From contig NZ_JAUSVB010000006.1 of assembly GCF_030814415.1 (NCBI RefSeq), forward strand, positions 62,001 through 126,000: DNA of 64,000 bases, given 5' to 3'. How positions within the stretch are numbered: position 1 is the stretch's first letter; each line of letters begins with the position of its first letter. Shown here piece by piece: positions 1 through 9,252 of this stretch. The position numbers and the translations under genes were made by a program. The notes beneath the pieces are model-generated. The model ran no database searches. It saw only the letters and a program-made list of their open reading frames with translations, and was not told where the DNA came from. This DNA comes from Cellulomonas humilata. GTDB lineage: Bacteria > Actinomycetota > Actinomycetes > Actinomycetales > Cellulomonadaceae.

Positions 1-1376
1 GGGTGCCGGGCGTGCAGCACTTCGGGCACACCGGGACGGCGGCATGGGGGATCACCAACGCGATCGCGCACCACGTCGAGGTGTTCCGGGAGCGACTCTC
101 GCCGGACGGGCGCTCCGCGCTCGGGCCGGACGGGTGGGCGCCCGTGGCCCGGCACGTCGAGACGATCCGGGTCCGCGGCGGCGCCGACGTCGACGTCGAC
201 GTGGTCGAGACCGAGCGCGGTCCGCTCGTCCTCGACGGGATCAGCGTCCGGTTCCCTGCCCGCGTCGCCTCCGACGTCGGGTTCTCCTGCCTGCTGCCGC
301 TGCTCCGGTCACGGTCGGCGCAGGACGTCATCGACGCCCTGCGGGGGTGGGTCGACCCCGTGAACCGGGTGCTCACGGCGGACGCCGACGGGACCGTGCT
401 GAGCGTCGACGCGGGTCTCGTCGTGACCCGGTCCCCGCGGGACCGCCGGCTGCCGCACGACGCCTGGTCGGAGGCCGCGCGGCCGACCGGGTGGCACCCG
501 CTGGCCGAGCCGGCACCGGTGCTCGGTGTCGCGGTCGACGCCAACGAGAAGCCCGCCGCCGCGTCGAGGGACCACGGCCGCGCGTATGTGGCGCCGTACC
601 GGGCCCGACGGATCCGGGACCTGCTCGACACGGGGGGCACGTTCGGGCCCGCGGACATGGCGGCGATCCACGGCGACACCCTGCTCGGCAGCGCCGATGA
701 ACTGCTGGGGTGGGTGGGTCTGGCCGACGCGCTGTCACCGGAGGCCGCGGCGCTGCGGGACCGACTGCTCGCGTGGGACCGGCACATGGATGCCGAGAGC
801 GCCGACGCCGGGGCTTTCGCCGCCTGGCGGACCGAGGTCGCCGTGCTGCTCACCGCTCATCCGGCCCTCGCGCCCCTGCACGCCCCGCACGGCCGCGGTG
901 CCCTGCTCGACCTCTGGCTGGGCGTCGGACCGCGGGTGGCCGACTCGCTGCCGCGGCTCCTCGGCGCCGCTGCGGTCGGGATCGACGGTGTGGCCGTGGC
1001 GAGCGAAGCGCTGGAACGAGCGGCCGTCGACTCCGACGTCAGCGCCCGGTGGGGGAGCCGCCACCGCCTCCAGCCCGTCCCGACCCTGCTCGGCTACCCC
1101 GGACCGGCTGTGGAGGCTGTCCCGCTGTCCGGCGACACCGACTGCGTCCGCTGCACCGCGAGCGTCCCAGGCGTGAGCGACCGGTCGTGGCGCGGGTCCG
1201 TCGCGCGGTGGGTCTGGGATCTCGGCGACCGCCGCCGCAGCCGGTGGGGAGTGCCGTTCGGGGCGTCCGGAGACGCGGCGAGCGCGCACGCGACCGACCA
1301 GCTGGGGACGTGGGTGGCCGCCGAGACCGTCGAGGTCGTCACCGACTGGGACCTGCTCGAGGAGGAGACTCGATGA
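1..1376 (+). CDS. Penicillin acylase family protein, 5' truncated by the window edge (siderophore cluster)
   Basis: This is the C-terminal part (at least 457 aa) of a penicillin-amidase-family Ntn hydrolase. It opens with GHTGTAAWGITNA, the glycine-rich 'aWGlT' stretch that follows the autocatalytic cleavage site in this family; the catalytic Ser and the alpha chain must lie upstream of the window. Family members hydrolyse amide bonds outside the cytoplasm or act on acylated metabolites. A homologue (desG) accompanies the Streptomyces desferrioxamine genes. Here the stop overlaps the next start (ATGA, 1373-1376), a GNAT acyltransferase, which is followed by a siderophore-interacting reductase, so a role in trimming or maturing a hydroxamate siderophore is the best inference. 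Family assignment is good; the substrate is unknown. Confidence 0.75.
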   Translation, partial: VPGVQHFGHTGTAAWGITNAIAHHVEVFRERLSPDGRSALGPDGWAPVARHVETIRVRGGADVDVDVVETERGPLVLDGISVRFPARVASDVGFSCLLPLLRSRSAQDVIDALRGWVDPVNRVLTADADGTVLSVDAGLVVTRSPRDRRLPHDAWSEAARPTGWHPLAEPAPVLGVAVDANEKPAAASRDHGRAYVAPYRARRIRDLLDTGGTFGPADMAAIHGDTLLGSADELLGWVGLADALSPEAAALRDRLLAWDRHMDAESADAGAFAAWRTEVAVLLTAHPALAPLHAPHGRGALLDLWLGVGPRVADSLPRLLGAAAVGIDGVAVASEALERAAVDSDVSARWGSRHRLQPVPTLLGYPGPAVEAVPLSGDTDCVRCTASVPGVSDRSWRGSVARWVWDLGDRRRSRWGVPFGASGDAASAHATDQLGTWVAAETVEVVTDWDLLEEETR

Positions 1377-1951
1377 GCGTGACCCTGGCCGCCGGAGCGC
1401 GCGGCGCCGTCGTGGACGAGCGGTTCGTCGACGGGCTCGGTCTTCTCGCGACCTGCGTCCTCGACCCCGACGCCGACCTCGACACGATCCACGCCTGGGT
1501 CACCGCGCCGGGCACCAGGTTCTGGGGCCTCGCGGAGCTGAGCCGCGAGGAGCTGCGCGACACGTACGCCTTCGTCGACAGCCTGCCGACGCACCACGCC
1601 TACCTGCTCCGTTGCGGCGGCGAACCCGTCGCGCTCCTGCAGGTGTACGACCCCGCGGACGACCCGCTGGGCGAGTGCTACGACGTGCAGCCGGGCGACG
1701 TCGGCATCCACCTGCTCGTCGGAGCGCGTGTCCGCCCCGGGTCCTCCGCTCGCCTGTTCGGCGCGCTCGTCGCGTTCCTGCGCGACCTGCCGGGAGCCCG
1801 CCGCATCGTCGCCGAGCCCGACGTTCGCAACGACCGCGCCCTCACCCGCATGACCCGCACCGGCTTCGTCGCCGGCCCCGTCATCGAGCTGCCGCACAAG
1901 CGCGCGCAGCTCGCGTTCCTCACCCTGTCGCCCAGCCTGGAGTCCCGATGA
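1373..1951 (+). CDS. GNAT acyltransferase, siderophore biosynthesis type (IucB/RhbD/DesC-like)
   Basis: A 192-aa single-domain acyltransferase. Its middle and end resemble the siderophore GNAT family: YDVQPGDVGIHLLV is the usual 'Y.....D.G.H.L' stretch, followed by an acceptor-binding segment ending in RMTRTGFV. Such enzymes N-acylate N-hydroxylated diamines (N-hydroxylysine, N-hydroxycadaverine) with acetyl- or succinyl-CoA to make the hydroxamate groups that bind Fe(III). The ATG at 1373 overlaps the upstream stop, and the gene's own stop overlaps the next ATG at 1948, so the three genes are translationally coupled. The monooxygenase, decarboxylase and NIS synthetase that would complete the pathway must lie left of the window. 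Confidence 0.75.
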   Translation: MSVTLAAGARGAVVDERFVDGLGLLATCVLDPDADLDTIHAWVTAPGTRFWGLAELSREELRDTYAFVDSLPTHHAYLLRCGGEPVALLQVYDPADDPLGECYDVQPGDVGIHLLVGARVRPGSSARLFGALVAFLRDLPGARRIVAEPDVRNDRALTRMTRTGFVAGPVIELPHKRAQLAFLTLSPSLESR

Positions 1952-2727
1952 GCAGCATCACCGTCACGCACGCCCCCAGCGGCCTGGTGCACGCGAACGT
2001 CGCCCGCACAGAGCGCGTCACCCCGCACATGGTCCGCGTGACCCTCACCGGTGACGACCTGCGGCGGTTCGACTACCGCGGGTTCGACCAGTGGTTCCGG
2101 CTCGCGGTGCCGGTGGACGACCACGCGCGGTTCGACAACCTGCCCGACAAGTTCGACACCCGCTCCTACCTGCGCTACCTGGTGCTGCCGAAGTCGACAC
2201 GGCCGGTCATCCGCAACTACACGGTCCGCGCGTTCCGGCGCGACGAGCTGGAGCTCGATATCGACTTCGTCTGCCACGGCACGGCCGGGATCGCCGGTCC
2301 GTGGGCCGAGTCCGTCGAGCCGGGCACCGAGGTCGCGTTCATCGACCAGGGCTGCGGCTGGGCCCCCGTCCCGGCGGACTGGTCGCTGCTGGTCGCCGAC
2401 GAGTCCGGCCTGCCCGCCGTCCTCGGCATCCTGCGCGACATGCCGCGCGACGCCGTCGGGCACGCGATCGTCGAGCTCATCGACGCCGCGGACGCGCAGG
2501 ACGTCGACGCCCCCGCGGGGATGACCCTGCACTGGGTGCCACGGGGCGCCGGCGGGTCCGCGCTCCATCGGCTCAAGGAGATCGACTGGCTTCCCGGGAC
2601 GCCTTACGCGTTCGCGGTCGGCGAGTCGAGGATCGCCACCGGCGCGCGCCGGTACCTGGTGAGCGAGCGCGGTGTCCCGAAGGGCAACGTCACGTTCTGC
2701 GGCTACTGGAAGGTGGGCAAGGCCTAG
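1948..2727 (+). CDS. Siderophore-interacting protein, FAD-dependent ferric reductase
   Basis: A 259-aa member of the ViuB/SIP family (FAD-binding 9 and SIP domains). Visible hallmarks are RNYTVRAFRRDELELDIDFV (flavin-binding RxYTxR motif followed by the 'lDidfv.Hg' strand), then HGTAGIAGPWA, and a C-terminal [10 protein letters not shown] in which the 'GYW..G' ending is family-typical. These cytoplasmic enzymes reduce Fe(III)-siderophores to release Fe(II). The ATG at 1948 overlaps the acyltransferase stop (ATGA). The stop shares the 4-nt CTAG with the stop of the convergent gene on the other strand. It is the last gene of the siderophore operon and corresponds in role to desF of Streptomyces. 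Confidence 0.9.
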   Translation: MSSITVTHAPSGLVHANVARTERVTPHMVRVTLTGDDLRRFDYRGFDQWFRLAVPVDDHARFDNLPDKFDTRSYLRYLVLPKSTRPVIRNYTVRAFRRDELELDIDFVCHGTAGIAGPWAESVEPGTEVAFIDQGCGWAPVPADWSLLVADESGLPAVLGILRDMPRDAVGHAIVELIDAADAQDVDAPAGMTLHWVPRGAGGSALHRLKEIDWLPGTPYAFAVGESRIATGARRYLVSERGVPKGNVTFCGYWKVGKA

Positions 2728-3167
2728 AGCCATGCCCCCGCGCGCATGACCCACCGGCCGGCCAGCTCGTCCTCCTCGCGCCACACCTGGATCGTGCGGG
2801 GCGTGAGCCGGAAGTACGGGTAGACGGTGGACAGGGTGCGCGGGTCGAACCCGCTCTTGGTGGCGAACGCGTCGCCGAGCTCGTCGGAGATCGCCGCCAG
2901 CGTCTCGATCGTCCCCTGCACGAGCACGACGTCCCGGGTCAGCCCGACGCCGACCTGCACCGACGGGTTGGCGACCAGGTTGCGCGCGGTCGGGCTGGTG
3001 GCCGACGTCGAGAACAGCAGGGTCTCGCCGTGCCACAGGAACGACAGCGGCGTCAGGCGGGGTGCGCCGGTGTCGGTGTCCGTCGTCGCGACCCACGCGT
3101 CGACGTCGTGCCCGAGCCGGTACAGCGCGTCCTGCCGCCGCTGCTCGGTGCTGCGTGGGCCGGTCAC
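2724..3167 (-). CDS. Pyridoxamine 5'-phosphate oxidase-like (PPOX) flavin or F420-binding protein
   Basis: A 147-aa split-barrel protein of the PPOX class. The segment '[31 protein letters not shown]' followed by '[16 protein letters not shown]' is the typical pattern of strand, turn and cofactor-binding loop (shown here in two pieces only for recognition). Members bind FMN or coenzyme F420 and reduce small molecules or protect against oxidants; the cofactor cannot be told from sequence alone. The GTG start at 3167 overlaps the stop of the upstream Fe-S oxidoreductase (GTGA, 3164-3167), so the two genes form a coupled pair transcribed leftwards. Starting further upstream would only extend into the neighbour's frame. 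Confidence 0.75.
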   Translation of the reverse strand: MTGPRSTEQRRQDALYRLGHDVDAWVATTDTDTGAPRLTPLSFLWHGETLLFSTSATSPTARNLVANPSVQVGVGLTRDVVLVQGTIETLAAISDELGDAFATKSGFDPRTLSTVYPYFRLTPRTIQVWREEDELAGRWVMRAGAWL

Positions 3168-5236
3168 TCGCGCACCCGGTCGAGCAGCAGCAGGGCGATG
3201 TCGGTGACCTCGGGGACGCCGACGGACTGGGATGCGGCCACGCCGTCGCTCAGCATGACCGTGCAGAACGGGCAGGCGGTCGCGATGACGCCGGCTCCGG
3301 TGGCGATGGCCTCCTCGGCGCGGGCGGTGCCGATGCGGGTGCCGATGGACTCCTCCATCCACACGCGCGCACCACCGCCGCCGCAGCAGAACGACTGCTC
3401 ACGGTTGCGGGGCATCTCCGTCACCTGGACGCCGGGGATGGCGCCGAGCAGGTCGCGCGGCGGGGAGTAGACCTGGTTGTGCCGGCCCAGGTAGCAGGGG
3501 TCGTGGTAGGTCACGGTGCGCTCGTCGGTCGACGGCAGCAGGGTCAGCCGGCCGTCCGCGACGAGGGTGTTCAGCAGCTCGGTGTGGTGGACCACCTCGT
3601 ACCGGCCGCCCAGCTGCGGGTACTCGCGCGAGATGGTGTTGAAGCAGTGCGCGCAGGTGACGACGATCCGCTGCGCGCCGACCTCGTTGAGCATCTCGAC
3701 GTTGCCGCTGGCGAGCATCTGGAACAGGAGCTCGTTGCCGGCGCGGCGCGCGGGGTCACCGGTGCAGGACTCCCCGTCGCCGAGCACCGCGAAGCTGACC
3801 CCGGCGGTGTGCAGCAGCTCCGCGACGGCCTTCGTCGTGCGGATCGCGCGGTCCTCGTAGGCGCCCGCGCAGCCGACCCAGAACAGGTACTCGACCTCCG
3901 CCGCGGACTCCACGTCGACGCCGACCACCGGCACCTCGAAGTCGAGGCCCTTCGCCCAGTTGAGGCGGTTGCGCGCCGGCAGCCCCCAGGGGTTGCCCTG
4001 CCGCTCCAGCTTGGTGAAGGTGCCGCCGAGCTCCTTGGGGAACGCCGACTCCATGAGCACCTGGTAGCGCCGCATGTCGACGATCGCGTCCACGTGCTCG
4101 ATGTCCACGGGGCACTGCTGCACGCACGCGCCGCAGCTGGTGCAGGCCCAGAGCGCGTCGGGGTCGATGACGCCGGTCCCCAGCAGGTCGAGGCCTTGAT
4201 GAGAGCCCGCCTGCAGGTACGGAGCCGTCGCCGCCGCGTGGTCCCGCAGCGCGAGGGTCACCAGCTTGGGGCTGAGCGGCTTGCCCGTCGCCCACGCCGG
4301 GCACTGGTCCTGGCAGCGGCCGCACTCGGTGCACGTCGAGAAGTCGAGCAGGCCCTTCCACGTGAAGTCCTCGATGGCGCCGACCCCGAGGCGGGCGTCG
4401 TCGGGAAGCTCCTCCAGCGCCGCGAGGTCGACCGGCTGTCCTCCCAGAGTCATCGGCTGGAGGGGACCGAGAGCGACCCCACCGCGCGGGTCGCGGCGCG
4501 CGTACACGTTCACGATGGCGAGGAACCGGTGCCACGCGACGCCCATCGTGGGCTGCAGGCCGACGACGACGAACCAGGACATCGACACGACGATCTTCAC
4601 GGTCGCGATCACGACGATCGCGTTCTCCAGCGTCGCCGGGGCCACCCCGATCCACGACGCCCCGAACCAGGCGGTGAGCGGGAAGTGCCACGCGTCCCCG
4701 GAGTACAGCGCGTACTCCAGCCCGCGCAGCAGGATCACGCACAGCACGACAGCGAGCACGGTCGCCTCGACGAAGAACGCCTGCCCCTGGTTCGACCCGA
4801 AGAAGCGCGAGCTCTTCGCCCGGGAACCGAGCCGGATCCGCAGGGTGATCAGCGCCAAGATGCCGATGAGCGACAGCCAGGCGATCGCCTCGATCACCCA
4901 CTCCAGCGGCGGGAAGCTCCCGATCAGCGGCAGCGTGAACGCCGGATCGACCACCTGCCCGTAACCGGTGACCAGGGTGAGGAACAGGATCGGGAACGAG
5001 ACCATCACCACCCAGTGCGCCACCTTGACCACCGGCCGGTGCTGGAACCGCCCGTGCCCGAGCACCTCACGGGTCAGCGTCGCCAGCCGAGGACCCACGG
5101 GCGACCACCGCCCGCCGGCCGCCCGGCCGACCCGCACGGTCCGCACGATCTCGCGCGCACCACGCGCAAAGATCGCCACCCCGACGACGGTCGCGACGAC
5201 GACGATCCCGAGACACACCACCTGCAGCACATTCAC
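3164..5236 (-). CDS. Membrane-bound Fe-S oxidoreductase (HdrD/GlpC-like with nitrate-reductase-gamma-type membrane domain)
   Basis: A 690-aa protein in three parts. Residues 1 to about 270 hold several hydrophobic helices of the kind found in heterodisulfide reductase or nitrate reductase cytochrome subunits. Around residues 300-380 are two 4Fe-4S ferredoxin motifs ([12 protein letters not shown] and [12 protein letters not shown]). The C-terminal half carries two cysteine-rich CCG-type modules, one ending in CAHCFNTI and one in HDPCYLGRH...CCGGGG. Proteins of this build pass electrons between the quinone pool and a soluble dehydrogenase or thiol-disulfide partner. This architecture is widespread in actinobacteria, but its physiological donor is not settled. 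The ATG at 5236 follows a repeat-bearing intergenic region shared with the divergent mrp operon. Confidence 0.85.
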   Translation of the reverse strand: MNVLQVVCLGIVVVATVVGVAIFARGAREIVRTVRVGRAAGGRWSPVGPRLATLTREVLGHGRFQHRPVVKVAHWVVMVSFPILFLTLVTGYGQVVDPAFTLPLIGSFPPLEWVIEAIAWLSLIGILALITLRIRLGSRAKSSRFFGSNQGQAFFVEATVLAVVLCVILLRGLEYALYSGDAWHFPLTAWFGASWIGVAPATLENAIVVIATVKIVVSMSWFVVVGLQPTMGVAWHRFLAIVNVYARRDPRGGVALGPLQPMTLGGQPVDLAALEELPDDARLGVGAIEDFTWKGLLDFSTCTECGRCQDQCPAWATGKPLSPKLVTLALRDHAAATAPYLQAGSHQGLDLLGTGVIDPDALWACTSCGACVQQCPVDIEHVDAIVDMRRYQVLMESAFPKELGGTFTKLERQGNPWGLPARNRLNWAKGLDFEVPVVGVDVESAAEVEYLFWVGCAGAYEDRAIRTTKAVAELLHTAGVSFAVLGDGESCTGDPARRAGNELLFQMLASGNVEMLNEVGAQRIVVTCAHCFNTISREYPQLGGRYEVVHHTELLNTLVADGRLTLLPSTDERTVTYHDPCYLGRHNQVYSPPRDLLGAIPGVQVTEMPRNREQSFCCGGGGARVWMEESIGTRIGTARAEEAIATGAGVIATACPFCTVMLSDGVAASQSVGVPEVTDIALLLLDRVRE

Positions 5237-5297
5237 GCCGCCACGCTAGCGGCGTCGGACGCCCGCACCCGCGGAACTCGTCACCTCGACACCACTC

Positions 5298-5395
5298 GCC
5301 GAACTCGTCACTCCCCGCCGAACGCGTCACTCCCGGCCGAACTCGTCGGTTGCAACAGACGAGTTGGGCCGCGAGTGACGAGCTCGGCGGCGAAC
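5298..5395. repeat. Mirrored 19-nt repeat array A (3 forward + 2 inverted units)
   Basis: Three head-to-tail 19-nt units start at 5298, 5317 and 5336 (consensus GCCGAACTCGTCGGTTGCA). After a 3-nt centre they are followed by two inverted units at 5358 and 5377 (GACGAGTTGGGCCGCGAGT type). The middle of the array can pair into a long hairpin through CTCGTC/GACGAG. A degenerate half-unit (GGAACTCGTCACC) lies just outside at 5273. The array sits between divergent genes, so it cannot be a terminator for either. Related arrays occur at four other places in this window. Confidence 0.85.
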
Positions 5396-5665
5396 GCCGT
5401 TGCGAGCCGGCGGGAGGCGGTGTGCCGATCCGAGCGGGTCCGTCCGGCTCAGCGCATTCCCGGTGCTGACGTGACATGCCCGACGTCGGTCGCCAGGCCC
5501 GTGGGAGGAGGTGTGGGAAATCGGTTGGTAGAGTCTTGACCAAATCTCAGTGCATCGCGGGGGCGCTTTTCCATGGCTCCCGACGCGTGCCCGCACCTGC
5601 GCCTGATCCCGAGAACCTGACGAACCCGACCGACCGACCACCCGCCCTACAGGACGGAGCCGGAC
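5396..5665. other. Leader and promoter region of the mrp operon
   Basis: No gene is apparent in this stretch between the repeat array and the mrpA start. It should hold promoters for the leftward Fe-S oxidoreductase and the rightward mrp operon. Only weak signals are visible: a TAGAGT hexamer at 5529-5534 and a small inverted repeat TTGGT...ACCAA (5525-5529 / 5539-5543). No recognisable riboswitch or strong terminator hairpin was found. Confidence 0.4.
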
Positions 5666-8600
5666 GTGCTGCTGCTGCTCGCCGTTCACCTGGCCGCAGC
5701 CGTCGTCGCGCCCGTGCTGGTCCGCTGGATGGGCCGCAAGGCGTTCTGGGTCCTGGCCCTCGCACCCGCCGCTGCCGCCGTCTGGGCGCTGAGCTGGACG
5801 TCGCGGGTGCAGGCCGGGAACGGGCCGGTCGAGCAGGTCCAATGGATCCCCGTGCTCGGGCTCGACCTCACGTTCCGCCTGGACACCCTGTCGTGGCTGA
5901 TGACGCTGATCGTGGGCGGCGTCGGCGCCCTGGTGCTCATCTACTGCTCGGCGTACTTCAAGACGAGCGCCGCCGGGCTGGGCCGGTTCGGTGGCGTGTT
6001 CGTCGCGTTCAGCGGCGCGATGCTCGGCCTGGTCACCGCCGACGACCTGCTGCTCCTGTTCACGTTCTGGGAGCTCACGACGGTCACGTCGTACCTGCTC
6101 ATCGGCCACTACGCCGAGCGCAAGGCGAGCCGCCGGGCGGCCATGCAGGCCATCGTCATCACGACCGCGGGCGGGCTGGCGATGCTCGTCGGGCTGGTGC
6201 TGCTGGGCGAGGCGGCGGGCACCTACCTGCTGTCGGAGGTCATCGCGAACCCCCCGCAGGGCACCCCTGCGGTCACGGTCGCGATCGTCTGCCTGCTGGC
6301 CGGCGCGGTGACCAAGTCGGCGCTCATCCCGTTCCACTTCTGGCTGCCCGCGGCGATGGCGGCACCGACGCCCGTGAGCGCGTACCTGCACGCGGCGGCC
6401 ATGGTGAAGGCCGGTGTCTACCTGGTCGCCCGGTTCGCCCCGGCGTACTCGACGGACCCCACGTGGGTGTGGATCGTCGTCGTGCTCGGCTGCGGGACCA
6501 TGCTGCTCGGCGGCTACCGGGCGCTGCGGCAGCACGACCTCAAGCTCATCCTCGCGTTCGGCACCGTCAGCCAGCTGGGCCTGATCATCCTGCTGGTGGG
6601 GCTCGGCACGAAGGCGACCGCGCTGGCCGGGCTGGCGATGCTGGGCGCGCACGCGATGTTCAAGGCGGCGCTGTTCCTCGTCGTCGGCGTCGTGGATGCC
6701 GCCACCGGCACCCGTGACCTGCGGCGACTGTCGGGGGTCGGTCGCGAGCTGAAGCTGACCGCGCTCGCGGGCGCGCTGGCGACGGCGTCGATGATCGGGC
6801 TGCCCCCGTTCGCGGGCTACGTGGCCAAGGAGGCGGGGCTCGAGGCGCTCGGGCACCTGGACGACACGACCGCCGGGATGATCGTGCTGGTCGTGGTGTC
6901 GGTCGGCTCGGTGCTCACGGTCGCCTACGGTCTGCGGCTGTGGTGGGGCGCGTTCTCGACGAAACCCGCCGTGGTCCCAGAAGAGGTGAGCGAGTCCACC
7001 GCGCCGGGCACCTCCATCCACGAGGCGTCCCACGACCAGGCCGAGCCCGCCGCCATCACGCACCCGTCGCTGCTGCTCGTGTGGCCGGCGATGATCCTCG
7101 CGGTCCTCGGTCTGGCCGTCGCGCTGCTGCCGCAGCTGGGCGAGCACCTGCTGGCGCCGTACGCGGACACGTACCCCGAGGGCGAGCCCGGGCACCTGGT
7201 CCTGTGGGCCGGGTTCACGCCGACGTTCGTCCTCACGCTCGCGATCCTGCTGTCCGGCGCGCTGCTGTTCGCGATCCGCGACCGCGTCGAGCGCTGGCAG
7301 ACCGCCGCGTACCACGGGCCCGAGGCGGACCGCGTGTACCGGCGGTTCATGCGGCGGCTCGACGACGTGGCGGCCGACGTCACCGCGGTCACCCAGCGCG
7401 GTTCGCTGCCCCTGTACCTCGGCCTCATCCTCGTCGTGTTCGTCGTGGCGGTCGGCGGCACGGCCCTGGCCAGCACGGTCTTCCCGTCGCAGGTCCGGTG
7501 GTGGGACACCCCCGCTCAGCTCGTGTTCGCGGCCGGCGTGATCGCGTCGGCGCTGCTGGTCACCCGGGCGCGGCGCAGGCTCAAGGCCGTCATCCTGCTG
7601 GGCATCGGCGGCTACTCCGTCGCCGGCCTGTTCCTGCTGCACGGCGCCCCGGACCTGGCCCTCACGCAGGTGCTGGTGGAGACGGTGACCCTGGTGGTCT
7701 TCGTGCTGGTCCTGCGCCGGCTGCCCCCGTACTTCTCCGACCGGCCGCTCGCCGCCAGCCGGTGGGTGCGCCTCGCGCTGGGGCTGGCGGTCGGGCTGAC
7801 GGTCGCGGGGATCGCGCTGGTCGCGCCCGGGGCACGCATCCACGTGCCGGTCTCGGACGACTTCGCGGAGGAGGCGTACAGCTTCGGCGGCGGCAAGAAC
7901 ATCGTGAACGTGACCCTGGTCGACATCCGCGCGTGGGACACCATGGGCGAGATCTCGGTGCTGCTGGTCGCCGCGACGGGGGTGGCGTCGCTGGTCTTCC
8001 TCTCCCGCCGCGCCGGCGCGATCTACCGGGCCGACGAGGCCCGCACCGAGCGGGCCGTCTGGGGCGGCGTACCGGACCCGATGGCGGCGCTGCGGCGTCC
8101 GGGCGGCGACGACGCCGCGGTCGACGCCGGCGGGATGGTGGCCGACCGCAACGAGTCCGCGGTGCCGTCGAGCGCATCGCGGGGCCGCGAGTGGCTGCAG
8201 GCGGGCAGCACGCTCGCGCCGCAGCGGCGCTCGGTGATCTTCGAGGTCGTCGTCCGCCTCCTCTTTCACACGATGATCGTCTACTCGGTCTACCTGCTGT
8301 TCAGCGGCCACAACGCCCCCGGCGGCGGGTTCGCGGCGGGCCTGGTGACGGGCATCGCGCTGATCGTCCGGTACCTCGCGGGCGGTCGGTACGAGCTGGG
8401 CGAGGCGGCCCCCGTGCAACCGGGTCTCCTGCTCGGCCTCGGGCTGTTCCTGTCCGCCGGCGTCGGCCTGCTCGCGCTGCTGGCCGGGGGCGAGGTCCTG
8501 CAGTCCTGGATCATCGACATCCACCTGCCGGTCATCGGCGACATCCACCTGGTGACGTCGCTCTTCTTCGACCTCGGGGTCTTCCTGGTGGTCGTCGGCC

Positions 8601-8767
8601 TGGTGCTCGACATCCTGCGCAGCCTCGGGGCGGAGATCGACCGTCGCGCCGAGACGGGCGAGGACCCGGTGAGCGGCGACGCGGTGGGCGGTGACGCCGA
8701 GGGGGAGGTCCCCGCGCAGGTCGGCGCCGCCGCGCAACCGGTCGGCGGGGACGGGGGCGAGCCGTGA
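5666..8767 (+). CDS. mrpA: Na+/H+ antiporter subunit A with fused subunit B domain (MrpA-MrpB)
   Basis: A 1033-aa polytopic membrane protein, the largest subunit of the Mrp cation/proton antiporter. The N-terminal 420 or so residues are the proton-conducting domain related to NuoL of complex I (TFWELTTVTSYLLIGHY, LIPFHFWLPAAMAAPTPVSAYLHAA). A DUF4040 / MrpB-like section follows, and residues about 855-990 are a full MrpB domain (YLLFSGHNAPGGGFAAGL), so no separate mrpB gene exists. The start is a GTG at 5666. The stop overlaps mrpC's GTG (8764). The complex exchanges Na+ (or K+) for H+ and supports pH, salt and membrane-potential homeostasis. Identification is firm; ion preference cannot be read from sequence. 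Confidence 0.95.
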   Translation: MLLLLAVHLAAAVVAPVLVRWMGRKAFWVLALAPAAAAVWALSWTSRVQAGNGPVEQVQWIPVLGLDLTFRLDTLSWLMTLIVGGVGALVLIYCSAYFKTSAAGLGRFGGVFVAFSGAMLGLVTADDLLLLFTFWELTTVTSYLLIGHYAERKASRRAAMQAIVITTAGGLAMLVGLVLLGEAAGTYLLSEVIANPPQGTPAVTVAIVCLLAGAVTKSALIPFHFWLPAAMAAPTPVSAYLHAAAMVKAGVYLVARFAPAYSTDPTWVWIVVVLGCGTMLLGGYRALRQHDLKLILAFGTVSQLGLIILLVGLGTKATALAGLAMLGAHAMFKAALFLVVGVVDAATGTRDLRRLSGVGRELKLTALAGALATASMIGLPPFAGYVAKEAGLEALGHLDDTTAGMIVLVVVSVGSVLTVAYGLRLWWGAFSTKPAVVPEEVSESTAPGTSIHEASHDQAEPAAITHPSLLLVWPAMILAVLGLAVALLPQLGEHLLAPYADTYPEGEPGHLVLWAGFTPTFVLTLAILLSGALLFAIRDRVERWQTAAYHGPEADRVYRRFMRRLDDVAADVTAVTQRGSLPLYLGLILVVFVVAVGGTALASTVFPSQVRWWDTPAQLVFAAGVIASALLVTRARRRLKAVILLGIGGYSVAGLFLLHGAPDLALTQVLVETVTLVVFVLVLRRLPPYFSDRPLAASRWVRLALGLAVGLTVAGIALVAPGARIHVPVSDDFAEEAYSFGGGKNIVNVTLVDIRAWDTMGEISVLLVAATGVASLVFLSRRAGAIYRADEARTERAVWGGVPDPMAALRRPGGDDAAVDAGGMVADRNESAVPSSASRGREWLQAGSTLAPQRRSVIFEVVVRLLFHTMIVYSVYLLFSGHNAPGGGFAAGLVTGIALIVRYLAGGRYELGEAAPVQPGLLLGLGLFLSAGVGLLALLAGGEVLQSWIIDIHLPVIGDIHLVTSLFFDLGVFLVVVGLVLDILRSLGAEIDRRAETGEDPVSGDAVGGDAEGEVPAQVGAAAQPVGGDGGEP

Positions 8768-9252
8768 TCGACATGAGCCCGAACATCGTCCTCGTCGTCA
8801 CCATCGGCGTGCTGTTCGCCGCGGGCGTCTACCTCCTGCTCGAGCGGAGCCTGTCGCGCGTGCTCATCGGCGTCATCCTCATCGGCAACGGCGCGAACCT
8901 GCTGTTCCTGGTGGCGGGCGGTGCGGCAGGGCGACCCCCGATCGTCGGGGCCGAGCCGGAAGGGCAGATGAGCGACCCGCTGCCGCAGGCGATGGTCCTG
9001 ACCGCGATCGTCATCACGCTCGGCATGACGGCGTTCCTGCTCGCGATGGCCTACCGGTCGTGGCAGCTGCACCGGCACGACGAGGTGCAGGACGACGTCG
9101 AGGACCGGCGCATCGCACGCCTCGCGGCGGTCGACGAGCGTGCCTTCGCCGACCTGGACACGGAGGTCGCCGCCGGGACCCTGGACGAGGAAGCAGCCGA
9201 GGCTCGCGACGAGACCGATCAGGGTGCGCCCGCGAGGGAGGTGCACCCGTGA
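8764..9252 (+). CDS. mrpC: Na+/H+ antiporter subunit C (MrpC)
   Basis: A 162-aa NuoK-like subunit. It begins with three hydrophobic helices (NIVLVVTIGVLFAAGVYLLL, then LSRVLIGVILIGNGANLLFLV, the NuoK-type 'G....NGaNLl' helix) and contains the conserved DPLPQAMVLTAIVITLGMTAF stretch in two parts. The charged C-terminal tail (residues about 110-162) is longer than in Bacillus MrpC. GTG start at 8764 overlaps mrpA's stop (GTGA), and the stop overlaps mrpD's GTG. It is required for assembly of the hetero-oligomeric Mrp complex. Confidence 0.95.
   Translation: MIDMSPNIVLVVTIGVLFAAGVYLLLERSLSRVLIGVILIGNGANLLFLVAGGAAGRPPIVGAEPEGQMSDPLPQAMVLTAIVITLGMTAFLLAMAYRSWQLHRHDEVQDDVEDRRIARLAAVDERAFADLDTEVAAGTLDEEAAEARDETDQGAPAREVHP

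Noticed and set aside
5327..8737. Very long minus-strand open frame (1136 codons) opposite mrpA
   Set aside because: It runs antisense through the whole mrpA gene and encodes low-complexity His/Gln/Arg-rich sequence. This is the usual stop-free shadow of a high-GC coding strand.
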